A stretch of DNA of 64,000 nucleotides from Martinezella miluonensis (GCF_900094545.1 NZ_FMAH01000016.1:1-64000); one strand, 5' to 3'. Positions 26,913 to 35,835 are shown, numbered from the stretch's first letter. Numbers and translations are program-made. Notes: generated by a model from the letters alone, not told the origin.

Positions 26913-27314
26913 ATGACTGATCAGCCGGATTTGCGACACGGCGAAAGCCGTTCCGTCGATACGAATTCTTCCGTTGTCGTCGATCTCAGGGAGTACAAGC
27001 AGAGCAAGGACCCGCTACCGGTCACTTTCCATCGCCGCGAACTGGATGCGATTCTCTGGATCTACGGCCGCATGGTGGGCGAGGGCGAGTGGCGCGACTA
27101 CGCCATCGACCATCTCAAGGACAAGGCGGTTTTCTCCGTCTTCAAGCGCTCCGGCGAGATGCCGCTCTTTCGCATCGAAAAGAACCCGAAACTTTCAGTC
27201 AAGCAGGGCGCCTTCTCCGTCATCAATACCAACGGGATGACCTTGAAGCGCGGACATGACCTGCAGCAAGTGCTGAAGGTCTTCGACAAGCAGCTGAAGC
27301 TGGTGGAGAAGTAG
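26913..27314 (+). CDS. DUF2794 domain-containing protein
   Basis: A 133-residue soluble protein of the DUF2794 family, found across Rhizobiales without known function. Signatures are VTFHRRELDAILWIYGRMVG, EWRDYAIDHLKDKAVFSVFK and the tail LKRGHDLQQVLKVFDKQLKL. The first 25 residues are polar and poorly conserved. The ATG at 26913 follows CTGGGGG, and a TTG three bases earlier is also possible. It is monocistronic by context. Confidence 0.88.
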   Translation: MTDQPDLRHGESRSVDTNSSVVVDLREYKQSKDPLPVTFHRRELDAILWIYGRMVGEGEWRDYAIDHLKDKAVFSVFKRSGEMPLFRIEKNPKLSVKQGAFSVINTNGMTLKRGHDLQQVLKVFDKQLKLVEK

Positions 27315-27345
27315 TTCTCTTCATTGATGGTGGGGGATGAGGATA

Positions 27346-27364
27346 GAGGGGGGTATCAGAGGCT
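27346..27364. repeat. Fragment of mosaic element edge
   Basis: GAGGGGGGTATC, two variable bases, AGGCTC match the stretch 21911-21929 near copies C/D. The rest of the element is missing. It looks like a decayed copy. Confidence 0.45.
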
Positions 27365-27380
27365 CAACACGAGCGCAGAT

Positions 27381-27947
27381 CTACCTCTCAAACAACGTCC
27401 CCGGATAGACCGACGGATCCGGATCGGTTTCAGCGCCCTCGCCCAGCGCCTTCTGCATCAGCATGGTATCCAGCCATCGGCCATGCTTGTAGCCGGTGCC
27501 TTTCAGCAGGCCGGCTTCGGTAAAGCCTGCGGCGCGGTGTACGGCGACGGAGGCCGGATGGGCGCCGCCGATAACGGCGATCATCTGGCGAAAGCCGAGC
27601 GTCTCGCAGCTTTCGACCAAGGCATCGAGCAGCAGCCTGCCGACGCCGCGCCCCCGTGCCTCCGGCGCAAGATAGATCGAATCCTCCACCATCCAGCGAT
27701 AGGCCGGCCGCGTGCGAAATGCCGAGGCATAGGCATAGCCGAGAAACGTTCCGTCCCGGTCCTCGGCGACGATATAGGGATAGGCTTTTTCCTGGATCGC
27801 CTGGAAGCGGCCAGCCATCTCCTCCTCGTTCGGAGGCGTGATCTCGTAGCTTGCCGTGCCGTTCAGCACGGAATCGCGGTAGATGGCGGTGATGTGGGGA
27901 AGGTCGTTTAGAGTAGCGCTGCGAAGGCTGACGGACATTGTTTTCAT
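27381..27947 (-). CDS. GNAT N-acetyltransferase (phosphinothricin-acetyltransferase-like)
   Basis: A 188-residue GCN5-related acetyltransferase closest to the PAT/YncA group. The start SVSLRSATLNDLPHITAIYR and DSVLNGTASYEITPP are typical. The acetyl-CoA loop RGRGVGRLLLDALVE is present, followed by MIAVIGGAHPASVAVHRAAG. YncA-type members acetylate L-amino-acid analogues such as methionine sulfone. The physiological substrate here is unknown. The ATG at 27947 and a second ATG nine bases further on are both possible. Confidence 0.9.
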   Translation of the reverse strand: MKTMSVSLRSATLNDLPHITAIYRDSVLNGTASYEITPPNEEEMAGRFQAIQEKAYPYIVAEDRDGTFLGYAYASAFRTRPAYRWMVEDSIYLAPEARGRGVGRLLLDALVESCETLGFRQMIAVIGGAHPASVAVHRAAGFTEAGLLKGTGYKHGRWLDTMLMQKALGEGAETDPDPSVYPGTLFER

Positions 27948-28008
27948 TGCCTGATATGCGGTTTGCGAACGTCGCTATCAAATAGCAGGGTTGGCCACCA
28001 GGCAAACG

Positions 28009-28031
28009 AAAAAGGCGGCCGAAGCCGCCTT
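28009..28031 (-). terminator. Terminator of the Bax-inhibitor-1 gene
   Basis: A perfect 8-bp stem AAGGCGGC / GCCGCCTT with loop CGAA. On the minus strand it is followed by TTTTTCG. Confidence 0.8.
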
Positions 28032-28056
28032 CCGATATCTCGTTCAAACCGTGCTG

Positions 28057-28797
28057 TTAACGGCGATCGCCGAGGAATTGCAGCAGGAACATGAACATGT
28101 TGATGAAGTCCAGGTAGAGCGACAGGGCGCCCATGATCGCCTTGCGGCCGGCTACAGTCACGTCGTCAGCATCAAAGTACATTTCCTTGATCCGCTGCGT
28201 ATCGTAGGCGGTGAGGCCTGCGAAGATCAGGACGCCGATCACGGAGATCGCGAACTGCACGGCGGACGAAGCCAGGAAGATGTTGACCAGCGACGCGATG
28301 ATCAAACCGAAGAGACCCATCATCATAAACGAGCCCATCGCGGAGAGATCACGCTTCGTGACGTAGCCGTAAAGCGACAGCGCGCCGAACGAAGCGGCGG
28401 TCACGAAGAAGGTCTGCACGACGCTCTGGCCGGTGTAGATGATGAAGACCGACGACAGCGACAGCCCCACCAGCGCAGCGTAGACCCAGAAGGTCGTCGT
28501 CGCGGCAGCCACGCTCATGCGGTTGATCCTGAAGCTCAGGAAGAAGACCATTGCGAGCGGAGCGAAGATGACCACCCACTTCAGCGGGCTCAGATAGATC
28601 GCCTGGCCGAAGGCCGTCAGATGTCCGTTAGCGAAAGCGAGCGAGAAGGAGAGATAGGCGGCAACACCCGTGATCGCCAGACCCAGCGCCATCAGGTTAT
28701 AGACCTTGAGCATGTAGGCTCGAAGGCCCTCGTCTATTATCGCACCGGATTGCGCGCCGCTCTGCGCCCGGTTTTGGTAGTTGCGAAAGTCAGCCAT
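28057..28797 (-). CDS. Bax inhibitor-1 / YccA family membrane protein
   Basis: A 246-residue integral membrane protein with seven predicted spans, of the BI-1/YccA/YbhL (TMBIM) family. Some members act as pH-gated calcium leaks or modulate membrane proteases. N-terminal IDEGLRAYMLKVYNLMALGLAITG and the C-terminal Asp-rich LTAYDTQRIKEMYFDADD loop are characteristic. I use ATG 28797; upstream frame to 28911 lacks similarity. Direct function in this organism is not known. Confidence 0.93.
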   Translation of the reverse strand: MADFRNYQNRAQSGAQSGAIIDEGLRAYMLKVYNLMALGLAITGVAAYLSFSLAFANGHLTAFGQAIYLSPLKWVVIFAPLAMVFFLSFRINRMSVAAATTTFWVYAALVGLSLSSVFIIYTGQSVVQTFFVTAASFGALSLYGYVTKRDLSAMGSFMMMGLFGLIIASLVNIFLASSAVQFAISVIGVLIFAGLTAYDTQRIKEMYFDADDVTVAGRKAIMGALSLYLDFINMFMFLLQFLGDRR

Positions 28798-28992
28798 GTT
28801 TTCCTCTTTTAAGCTCCGATGTGAATACGGTGTCGGGCCGTTCAGGCCCAGGCGCCGCTGCGGAGCTCCAGCATGCCTGCAGAGAATATGAGGCTTTCGA
28901 GCCTTGTACACAAGGGTCCAGCGGGCGGACCCATGTTAAATCGATGTAATATCGGGTCGTTTTCGCGGCGTTCGGTTAATGCGCCTAAGGGC

Positions 28993-31542
28993 TCACAGCT
29001 CGCGCAGAACGGGAGCCGCCTTCTGGCCGAGAATGCGCCAGGTGCCGATGAGGCCTATCCCGACCGTCAGTACCAGGGCGATGATGAGGGTGGAGATGGC
29101 GACGTCGGGCAGGAAGGCCGATGGCAGGTGCATGATGCGGCTGACGATGTACCAGGCGGAGGCGGAGCCGGCGATCAGCGCGAAGACGGCGGTTGCCGCC
29201 CCCAGGATCAGATATTCGTAGCTGAAGGCGCGAATCAACGTCGCCCGCGTCGCGCCGAGCGTCTTGAGGATGACGGCATCATGCGTGCGGGCTCGATTGC
29301 CGGCCGCCAATGCCCCCGCCAGCACCAGCACCGAGGCGATGAGCGCGACCGAGGCTGCCGCGCGGATAGCGGCGGCGAGCTGTCCCACAAGCGTGTTGAC
29401 GACATCGAGCGCATCCTTGACGCGGACGCTGGTGATGGTCGGGTAGGCATTGCTGACCTTCCGCAGGATCGCGGCCTCCTGCTCCGAGGAGGCGGAAGCA
29501 TCCGTCAGGGTCGCGAGCCAGGCATGCGGCGCGCCCTTGAAGGTATTGGGCGAGAAAATCATTACGAAATTGATCGACAGCGATTGCCATTGCACCTTGC
29601 GGAAGCTGGCGATCTTGGCGGTGACGTTGCGGCCAAGCACATTGACGGTGACCTTGTCGCCGAGCTTCAGACCGAGCGCCTTGCCTTCCTCATCCGAAAA
29701 GGACACCAGCGGCTCGCCGCTATAATCCTTGTCCCACCATTGGCCTTCGGTGAGCGCGGCATTCTCGGGCAGGGTTTCGGCATAGGTGATGCCGCGGTCG
29801 CCGCGCAGGACCCATTGTCCGGCGGCAGGCACCTTCATCTTGGTGACATCCTCGCCGTTGAAGGCGACGATACGGCCCCGCAGCATCGGCGCTTCGACGA
29901 GCTTGCCCTTCGGGTCTTCGGCAAGCACGATCTTGCGGAAGCCTTCCAGCTCCGGTCCCTGAATGTCGACGAAGAAGAAGTTTGGTGCCTGCTCGCTCAT
30001 GCGCCCCATCAGTTCGCGGCGCATATTGCCGTCGATCAGCGTCAGGGTGACCAGCAGCGCGAGACCGAGGCCAAGCGACAGCACGACGGACGAGGTGAGC
30101 GCACCCGGCCGGTGGATATTGCCGATCGCCAGCCTTAGCGCCGGCGAGCGTACCCGCGGGCTGCGGCGGGCCAGCCAGGAGAGCAAAGCGGCAACGGCGC
30201 GCAGCACGACGAAAGCTCCGGCGATCGAGACGACGAAGACGATGGCGATGAAGCGATCATAAGCGGTGACGATCGCCAGAGCCGCAAGTGCCATCATCAG
30301 CAAGCCGGCGGCAAGCAGATAGGGCCAGCCGGGCAGGCGGCGTGCTTCGAAGCCCTGTTCCCGGAACAATGCCGTCGCCGGCACCTCGCGGGCATGGCCG
30401 AGCGGCGGAATGGCAAAGGCAAGCGTCGTCAGCAGGCCGAAGAGCGCAGCCAGTGTCAGCGCGCCGGGATAGAGCCGCGGCGCGGTCGAAATCGGCAGGA
30501 ATTCGGCCATGAATTGTGAAGCGATGATCGGCGCAATGGCGCCGAGACCAAGGCCGATCACAATGCCTGCCAGCGCGATGACGGCGATCTGAATGAGATA
30601 GATCAGCACCACGACGAAGGCTGGCGCGCCCAGGCATTTGAAGGTGGCGATGGTGGTGCGTTTCGAATCGAGGAAGGCCCGCACAGCATTGGCGACGCCG
30701 ACGCCGCCGACGATGAGTGCCGCAAGGCCGACGAGCGTCAGGAACTGCGAGAAGCGGGTAACGTTGTCGGCGAGTTCGGGGGCGGCACGCGCGCTGGTGC
30801 GGATCGACCAACCCGCCTGCGGGAAAGCTGCATTGGCCCGATCACCGATGTTGCGCAGGCCGATTGCGGGATCATCCATGCGGAGCCGATAGGCCTGTTC
30901 GACGAGGCTGCCTGTTGCAATCAGGCCCGAGGCGGAGAGTGCATCGCGGCTGGTAAACAGGCGGGGCGCAAAACCGAAGCCTTCGGAGACGGCATCCGGC
31001 TCGCTCTGTATGGTGCCGGTGATGCGCAGCTTCGTATTGCCCAGCAGCAACTCGCCGCCGACCTTGAGGTTGAGGCGTTCGAGCAGCAGCGGCGCGACAA
31101 CGGCGCCAAAGCTGCCATCCTTGGCGGCCAGCAGAGTCGACAGCGGCTGATTGGGCTCGGCTTCGAAGGCGCCGTAGAGCGGGTAGGCGCCATCGACCGC
31201 CTTGACCTCGACCAGCGCCTGGTCGGAGCCGTCGGGCAGGCGGGCCATGGAGCGCAGGCTCGTCGAGCGGGAGAGTTTGCCGAGGCCCTGGAGATAGGCC
31301 AGCTCCTCGGGAGTGGCCTCGCGATTGCGCAACACGAAACGGGCGTCGCTGGCAAGCAGCGACTGGCCCTGTGTCGAGATGGCGTCGGTGATCGAGCGGG
31401 AAACGGAATTGACGGCGGCGATCGCGCCGGTGCCGAGCGCAATACAGGCGAGAAAGATGTAGAAGCCGCCAAGGCCGCCGCGCAGCTCGCGCAGGGCAAG
31501 GCGGAAGGCGAGCGTCAGGCGCGTTCGCACCGCGCCTGTCAT
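28993..31542 (-). CDS. FtsX-type ABC transporter permease (YbbP-like)
   Basis: An 849-residue permease with two FtsX domains separated by about 10 membrane spans. The N-terminal span (FYIFLACIALGTGAIAAVNS) leads into a large periplasmic region. Core spans lie around residues 260-500 (FSQFLTLVGLAALIVGGVGV, IYLIQIAVIALAGIVIGLGLG), and a second FtsX unit ends AIRAAASVALIASVLVLAGA. It resembles E. coli YbbP, the partner of YbbA. Its start overlaps the ATPase stop (ATGA). The likely role is in envelope lipid or lipoprotein handling, inferred from the group. Confidence 0.92.
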   Translation of the reverse strand: MTGAVRTRLTLAFRLALRELRGGLGGFYIFLACIALGTGAIAAVNSVSRSITDAISTQGQSLLASDARFVLRNREATPEELAYLQGLGKLSRSTSLRSMARLPDGSDQALVEVKAVDGAYPLYGAFEAEPNQPLSTLLAAKDGSFGAVVAPLLLERLNLKVGGELLLGNTKLRITGTIQSEPDAVSEGFGFAPRLFTSRDALSASGLIATGSLVEQAYRLRMDDPAIGLRNIGDRANAAFPQAGWSIRTSARAAPELADNVTRFSQFLTLVGLAALIVGGVGVANAVRAFLDSKRTTIATFKCLGAPAFVVVLIYLIQIAVIALAGIVIGLGLGAIAPIIASQFMAEFLPISTAPRLYPGALTLAALFGLLTTLAFAIPPLGHAREVPATALFREQGFEARRLPGWPYLLAAGLLMMALAALAIVTAYDRFIAIVFVVSIAGAFVVLRAVAALLSWLARRSPRVRSPALRLAIGNIHRPGALTSSVVLSLGLGLALLVTLTLIDGNMRRELMGRMSEQAPNFFFVDIQGPELEGFRKIVLAEDPKGKLVEAPMLRGRIVAFNGEDVTKMKVPAAGQWVLRGDRGITYAETLPENAALTEGQWWDKDYSGEPLVSFSDEEGKALGLKLGDKVTVNVLGRNVTAKIASFRKVQWQSLSINFVMIFSPNTFKGAPHAWLATLTDASASSEQEAAILRKVSNAYPTITSVRVKDALDVVNTLVGQLAAAIRAAASVALIASVLVLAGALAAGNRARTHDAVILKTLGATRATLIRAFSYEYLILGAATAVFALIAGSASAWYIVSRIMHLPSAFLPDVAISTLIIALVLTVGIGLIGTWRILGQKAAPVLREL

Positions 31543-32249
31543 GCTATTGCCGCCTGATTGACGCGCGTCCGGGCACTGTCGTTCTCGATCTCGCCGGAGC
31601 GAACGCGGATCTGCCGCGAGCAACGGGCGGCAAGCGCCGGATCATGGGTCACGAGCAGCATGGTGGTGCCACGCTCGGCCTGCTGGGTAAAGAGCAGGTC
31701 GGCGATCTGCCGTCCAGTATCCGTATCCAGATTGCCGGTGGGCTCGTCGGCGATCAGCACCGCCGGGGAGGGCGCCAGCGCGCGGGCGATCGCCACGCGC
31801 TGCTGTTCGCCGCCGGAAAGCTGGCCGGGATAATGATTGAGCCTCTCGCCCAGCCCCACTGCTTCCAGCTCCCGTCGGGCGATATCGAAGGCGTCACGCA
31901 CATTGGCGAGTTCCAGCGGCACTGCGACATTCTCGAGCGCCGTCATATTGGCGATTAGATGGAAGGATTGAAAGACGATACCGATATTGCGGCCGCGGAA
32001 ATCGGCGATGCGATCCTCGCTCAGGTTATGCAGCGGCGTGTCGCGGATCAGAAGCTCGCCGCTGTCGAGCTTTTCGAGGCCGGCCAAGACCATCAGCAGG
32101 GTGGACTTGCCGGAGCCGGACGGGCCGACGATGCCGACGGCCTCACCCTCGATGACGGTGAGGTCGATGCTCTTCAGCACATGGACTGAGGCGGCAGCGT
32201 TGCCGAGGGTCAAATCCGCCTTCTTCAGCTCGATGATGGTTTTTGCCAA
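31539..32249 (-). CDS. ABC transporter ATP-binding protein (YbbA-like)
   Basis: A 236-residue ATPase of the MacB/LolD/YbbA group. Walker A is GPSGSGKST (42-50), signature LSGGEQQRVAIARAL, Walker B VLIADEPTGNLD. It is coupled to the downstream FtsX-type permease by a 4-bp overlap. It is divergent from a TesA-like esterase, as in E. coli (tesA divergent to ybbA-ybbP). Confidence 0.95.
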   Translation of the reverse strand: MAKTIIELKKADLTLGNAAASVHVLKSIDLTVIEGEAVGIVGPSGSGKSTLLMVLAGLEKLDSGELLIRDTPLHNLSEDRIADFRGRNIGIVFQSFHLIANMTALENVAVPLELANVRDAFDIARRELEAVGLGERLNHYPGQLSGGEQQRVAIARALAPSPAVLIADEPTGNLDTDTGRQIADLLFTQQAERGTTMLLVTHDPALAARCSRQIRVRSGEIENDSARTRVNQAAIA

Positions 32250-32330
32250 TGCGAACGCCCTATATATCAGAGAACATTAGAGACAATGGCGGGCGCGATG
32301 AGCCCGAACAGCGAATTTAGGGAATGGATC

Positions 32331-32981
32331 ATGGGTTTTAAAGTTGCTGCGCTTCAATTCGCTGTCATCACTTTCGGTCTTTTGTTTGGCGCGGCGGGTG
32401 CTGCGAATGCGCGGGCGATCCAGCTGGTCGGCCTCGGCGACAGCCTGATGGCGGGCTATCAACTCCCTCCCGGCGACGGCTTTCCTGCCAAGCTGGAAGC
32501 GGCGTTGAAGGCCAAGGGGCTGGATGCCGCCGTCGCCGATGCCGGCGTTTCCGGGGATACGACCTCCGGCGGGCTCTCGCGCATAGACTGGTCGGTGCCC
32601 GACGGCACCGACGGCGTGATCCTGGAACTGGGCGCCAACGACGCGCTTCGCGGTATTCCGCCGGAGCAGACGGAAAAGAACCTCGAGACGATGATCGAGC
32701 GGTTGAAGGGCAGAAAGATCCCGATCTTCTTTGTCGGCATGCTGGCGCCACCGAACATGGGTTCGGACTATGCCGAGAAGTTCAACCCGATCTACAAGCG
32801 CCTGGCCGACAAATACCAGCTTGCGCTCTATCCGTTCTTCCTCGATGGCGTCGCCACGCATGCGGATTTGCAACTCTCGGACGGCATGCATCCGAACCCC
32901 AAGGGGGTCGATGTGGTGGTCGAGCGCATCTTACCGGCCGTTATAAGTTTTGTAGGGATGATTGACGCAGGTGCGAAATAG
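32331..32981 (+). CDS. SGNH/GDSL esterase (TesA-like arylesterase)
   Basis: A 216-residue exported esterase with a signal peptide (LQFAVITFGLLFGAAGAANA) and the SGNH blocks: GLGDSLMAGYQL (nucleophile S38), the Gly in ADAGVSGDTTSGG, Asn in ELGANDALRG and the DGMHPN catalytic Asp-His. It resembles TesA/arylesterase enzymes that hydrolyse acyl-thioesters, lysophospholipids and aryl esters in the periplasm. The start at 32331 gives the cleanest signal sequence. The divergent ABC pair is conserved context. Confidence 0.93.
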   Translation: MGFKVAALQFAVITFGLLFGAAGAANARAIQLVGLGDSLMAGYQLPPGDGFPAKLEAALKAKGLDAAVADAGVSGDTTSGGLSRIDWSVPDGTDGVILELGANDALRGIPPEQTEKNLETMIERLKGRKIPIFFVGMLAPPNMGSDYAEKFNPIYKRLADKYQLALYPFFLDGVATHADLQLSDGMHPNPKGVDVVVERILPAVISFVGMIDAGAK

Positions 32982-33049
32982 GTGCTTGCACCGACTGCAA
33001 ATGCGTGATTCCCTACTTATACCTGCAAGAGATTCGGGGAGTGCTCGTG

Positions 33050-33646
33050 ATGCCGAGACTTTTTACCGCCCTCGAAATTCCGCGCAACGCGGCGATGAGC
33101 CTGTCATTGTTGCGCGGTGGTCTCCCGGGAGCCAGGTGGATCGACGTTGAAAACTATCACATCACTTTGCGCTTCATCGGCGATGTCGATGGCCGCACGG
33201 CGGATGAGATCGTCGACCGGCTGGACCGGATAGATCGCCCTGAGTTCCAGCTTCGGCTGGAGGGCATCGGTTCCTTCGGCTCCAAGAAACCGCATTCGGT
33301 TTGGGCCGGAGTCTCGCAGACGCCGGAAATGCACGCGCTGCAAGGCGAGATTGAGCGCATCTGCCAGCGCATCGGTCTGCAGCCCGATCCCCGCAAGTTC
33401 ACGCCGCATGTCACGCTCGCCAGGCTGAAATCCTCGCGGGTCGACGATGTCGTGCACTATCTCTCCGGCCGCGGCAACTTCTATACGTCACCGTTTACGG
33501 TGGGGCGTTTCGTGCTTCTGTCCTCGCGCGAATCGGTCGGCGGCGGTCCCTATCTCACCGAAGAGATATTCCCGCTTCACGAAGCCCGCAGCGCCTTCCC
33601 GGCCTTGGGCAAAAGCGCGATGCAGCCAGCCAAGAGCATGGTGTAG
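33050..33646 (+). CDS. thpR: RNA 2',3'-cyclic phosphodiesterase (2H family)
   Basis: A 198-residue 2H-phosphoesterase that opens 2',3'-cyclic phosphates of RNA. Both HxTx motifs are present: HITL at residue 37 and HVTL at residue 120. Start MPRLFTALEIP and the GSFGSKKPHSVWAG middle are typical of ThpR. The 3' end overlaps the convergent phosphatase gene by 70 bp. A GTG three bases upstream is a possible alternate start. Confidence 0.93.
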   Translation: MPRLFTALEIPRNAAMSLSLLRGGLPGARWIDVENYHITLRFIGDVDGRTADEIVDRLDRIDRPEFQLRLEGIGSFGSKKPHSVWAGVSQTPEMHALQGEIERICQRIGLQPDPRKFTPHVTLARLKSSRVDDVVHYLSGRGNFYTSPFTVGRFVLLSSRESVGGGPYLTEEIFPLHEARSAFPALGKSAMQPAKSMV

Positions 33647-34059
33647 ACAGCCTCGAAATCCTCGCGGTCGCCATAATAGGGGTCGGGAATGTCCCTGTTG
33701 CTGCCGAGCGCAAGGGCATTGAAGAGGTGCAGCCTGCCGAGAGCATCGGCAGGCGCGGCCTTGCGCAAGTTCTTCAAATTGTCTTGATCCATCGCCAGGA
33801 TCAGATCGAACCGGCCGAAATCGGCTGGTTCGATGCGGCGGGCTCGCTGGCCTGAAATGTCGATTTCATGTCCGGCCGCGGCGGCGATCGAGCGGCGATC
33901 CGGCTGCTCGCCCTGATGCCAGCCGCCGGTGCCGGCCGAATCGATTTCAAACTCTGAAGTGCGACCGGCCTGCGCAACCAGGTGCCTGAAGATGCCTTCG
34001 GCAAGGGGCGACCGGCAGATATTGCCGGCGCAGACGAAAAGAACCCTGTGACGATCCAT
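33577..34059 (-). CDS. Low-molecular-weight protein-tyrosine phosphatase
   Basis: A 160-residue LMW-PTP. The P-loop VCAGNICRS carries the nucleophile C10 and R16. The general-acid loop is DPYYGDREDFE. Other conserved stretches are IDSAGTGGWHQGEQPDRRS and FDLILAMDQDN. Such phosphatases act on phosphotyrosine proteins or on arsenate, and often on exopolysaccharide kinases when encoded beside them; no kinase is near here. Its 3' end overlaps thpR by 70 bp in antisense. Confidence 0.95.
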   Translation of the reverse strand: MDRHRVLFVCAGNICRSPLAEGIFRHLVAQAGRTSEFEIDSAGTGGWHQGEQPDRRSIAAAAGHEIDISGQRARRIEPADFGRFDLILAMDQDNLKNLRKAAPADALGRLHLFNALALGSNRDIPDPYYGDREDFEAVYTMLLAGCIALLPKAGKALRAS

Positions 34060-34094
34060 GCTATCGTTCAACCGCTAGAGAGGAGTGACGTGTC

Positions 34095-34400
34095 ATGAAA
34101 TACGAGAAGCTGGACCGCGCGGCAATCGATCAAAACCTGTCGGAACTCGGCGGTTGGGCACTCGCGTCCGACGGACTTTCGATTTCGAAGACTTTCAAGT
34201 TCCGCAATTTCGTCGAGGCCTTCGGCTTCATGACGGAAGCAGCACTTGCCGCCGAAAAATTCAACCATCACCCGGAGTGGTTCAATGTCTATTCCCGCGT
34301 CGAGGTGAAGCTGACGACGCACGACGCCGGCGGCCTGACCGATTACGACGTCAAGCTGGCAAAAGCGATGGAAAAGGCGGCCGCGCGCCGGCTCGATTGA
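34095..34400 (+). CDS. Pterin-4a-carbinolamine dehydratase
   Basis: A 101-residue PCD/DCoH-fold enzyme that dehydrates 4a-hydroxytetrahydrobiopterin to quinonoid dihydropterin. The His triad motif is seen as NHHPEW with H58, H59 and further H77-type [11 protein letters not shown]. It is divergent from the phosphatase by 35 bp. No phenylalanine hydroxylase gene is near, and pterin role may be general. Confidence 0.93.
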   Translation: MKYEKLDRAAIDQNLSELGGWALASDGLSISKTFKFRNFVEAFGFMTEAALAAEKFNHHPEWFNVYSRVEVKLTTHDAGGLTDYDVKLAKAMEKAAARRLD

Positions 34401-34466
34401 ATCGCGTCAGGCGATCACCATATGTTTACACGGTCCGGGCGACGGGCGCGAATAGAGGTGAACGGA

Positions 34467-34856
34467 ATGGATGACATCAAGTACGGGGAAATCCTGATGC
34501 CTGGTGATGAAGAGACCCAAAAAGAGCAGGAGAAATCGGTGCGCCGGAAATTCTGGCCGACTTTACGGAAAGCGGCTCGTCATATTCCGTTTTCGCGCGA
34601 TGTCGTAGCCGCTTTCTATTGTGCGCTCGATCCGCAAACGCCGACCCGCGTTCGCGGCATCCTGCTGGCGGCGCTCGGCTATTTCGTCATGCCTGTCGAC
34701 ATCATCCCCGATTTCTTTGCCGTCATCGGCTATACGGACGACATCGCCGTGCTGACGCTCGCCTTCAGCATGATCAGGGGCCATATCCGCCAGGAACATT
34801 ACGATGCTGCCGATCGGGCTTTGGAGAGCGAACCCGAGGCCATGAAGACGGCCTGA
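34467..34856 (+). CDS. DUF1232 (YkvA-like) protein
   Basis: A 129-residue protein of the DUF1232 family. The signature is AALGYFVMPVDIIPDFFAV followed by IGYTDDIAVLTLAFSMIRG, with one hydrophobic stretch. YkvA-like proteins are widespread with unknown role. Start ATG 34467 follows GAGGTGAACGGA; an upstream ATG is less likely. It follows the pterin dehydratase by 66 bp on the same strand. Confidence 0.88.
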   Translation: MDDIKYGEILMPGDEETQKEQEKSVRRKFWPTLRKAARHIPFSRDVVAAFYCALDPQTPTRVRGILLAALGYFVMPVDIIPDFFAVIGYTDDIAVLTLAFSMIRGHIRQEHYDAADRALESEPEAMKTA

Positions 34857-35189
34857 TGCCCGCTTTATGGGGCTGGTCCGAATCCTCTCGGGTTTCCAGA
34901 GCTTTATGAGGCTCCCCTGATTTTAGCGAGGTCAAATTCTTGCCTGAATCTTTCTGTCTTAAATCGAATCCGTAGGGTGGTATTTCACCATCCGGGTTTT
35001 CCAACTCCTTCTGACGCGTTTCAAGCTCCGTTCGATACCTTGATTGAAATGGAACGGAGCCAAGAGTGGTCAGCGCTCCGTTGACGGTTTGGTAACCTGA
35101 ATAAAGTCAAAATAGGGCAGCTCACGAGCATAGGCGTGCGTTAATCGAATCGCCATGAGCTCTGGACCGCAAGAAATCGGCAGGAAACC
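34857..35189. other. Gene-free stretch of 333 bp
   Basis: No open reading frame with recognisable content is present on either strand. A 9-bp stem GCTCCGTTC / GAACGGAGC lies at 35025-35060 (18-nt loop), with a third half-copy GCTCCGTTGACGG at 35075-35087. A smaller stem lies near 34976-34994. The stretch separates the DUF1232 gene from the IalB-like gene. Confidence 0.4.
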
Positions 35190-35744
35190 ATGTTTGTAAA
35201 AAGCTTCGCAATCGCCCTCTCGCTCGTTCTGGCCGGAACCGGCATCGCGTCCGCGCAGACCAAAAAGCAGAAGCAGCCGCAGGCACCTGTAGCGGCGGCG
35301 CCGGCCTCTCCTTCGCGCATCCAGCAGTTTGACGCCTGGGGCGCCTACTCCTACCAGTCCGCCGGTGGCAAGGTCTGCTACGTTCTCTCGGTGCCGACGG
35401 CCAAGGCGCCGCCATCGGGTATCGACCATGGCGAGAACTTCTTCATCGTGTCCCAGCGTCCGGGCCAGAACATTTCCTATGAACCGCAGGCGATGATGGG
35501 CTATCCGCTCAAGGAGAGCTCCAAGGTCAACGTCGTCATCGACAACAAGACCTTCGTGATGTTCACCAAGGACAAGGCCGCCTGGGTTGAGAATGCCGCG
35601 CAGGAGCCTGCGCTGGTTGCCGCCCTGAAGTCCGGTCACTCGCTGAAGGTTACGGCGACTTCGAAGAAGGGTACGGCGACGTCCTATACCTATTCGCTGA
35701 AGGGCGTCAGCGCTGCGCTGAAGCAGATCGAGAACTGCAAGTAA
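35190..35744 (+). CDS. Invasion-associated locus B (IalB)-like exported protein
   Basis: A 184-residue exported protein with signal peptide FVKSFAIALSLVLAGTGIAS and a Lys/Gln/Pro linker (TKKQKQPQAPVAAA). The domain resembles IalB-like proteins: IQQFDAWGAYSYQSAGGKV, CYVLSVPTA and FVMFTKDKAAWVENAA. One Cys appears in CYVLS and another at the end (ENCK), suitable for a disulfide. IalB in Bartonella is linked to erythrocyte invasion, but in free-living rhizobia the role is unknown. A strong terminator follows. Confidence 0.85.
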   Translation: MFVKSFAIALSLVLAGTGIASAQTKKQKQPQAPVAAAPASPSRIQQFDAWGAYSYQSAGGKVCYVLSVPTAKAPPSGIDHGENFFIVSQRPGQNISYEPQAMMGYPLKESSKVNVVIDNKTFVMFTKDKAAWVENAAQEPALVAALKSGHSLKVTATSKKGTATSYTYSLKGVSAALKQIENCK

Positions 35745-35804
35745 GATCGAGGGGCCGAGGGATCACGCTAATGTGATCCTCCCGTTGCCGCGACCGCAAT
35801 GAAC

Positions 35805-35835
35805 AAGGCCGGTCAAGACGACCGGCCTTTTGCTT
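35805..35835 (+). terminator. Terminator of the IalB-like gene
   Basis: A perfect 10-bp stem AAGGCCGGTC / GACCGGCCTT with loop AAGAC, followed by TTTGCTTTTG. A second palindrome GGATCAC-GCTAAT-GTGATCC lies just before at 35759-35779. Confidence 0.8.
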
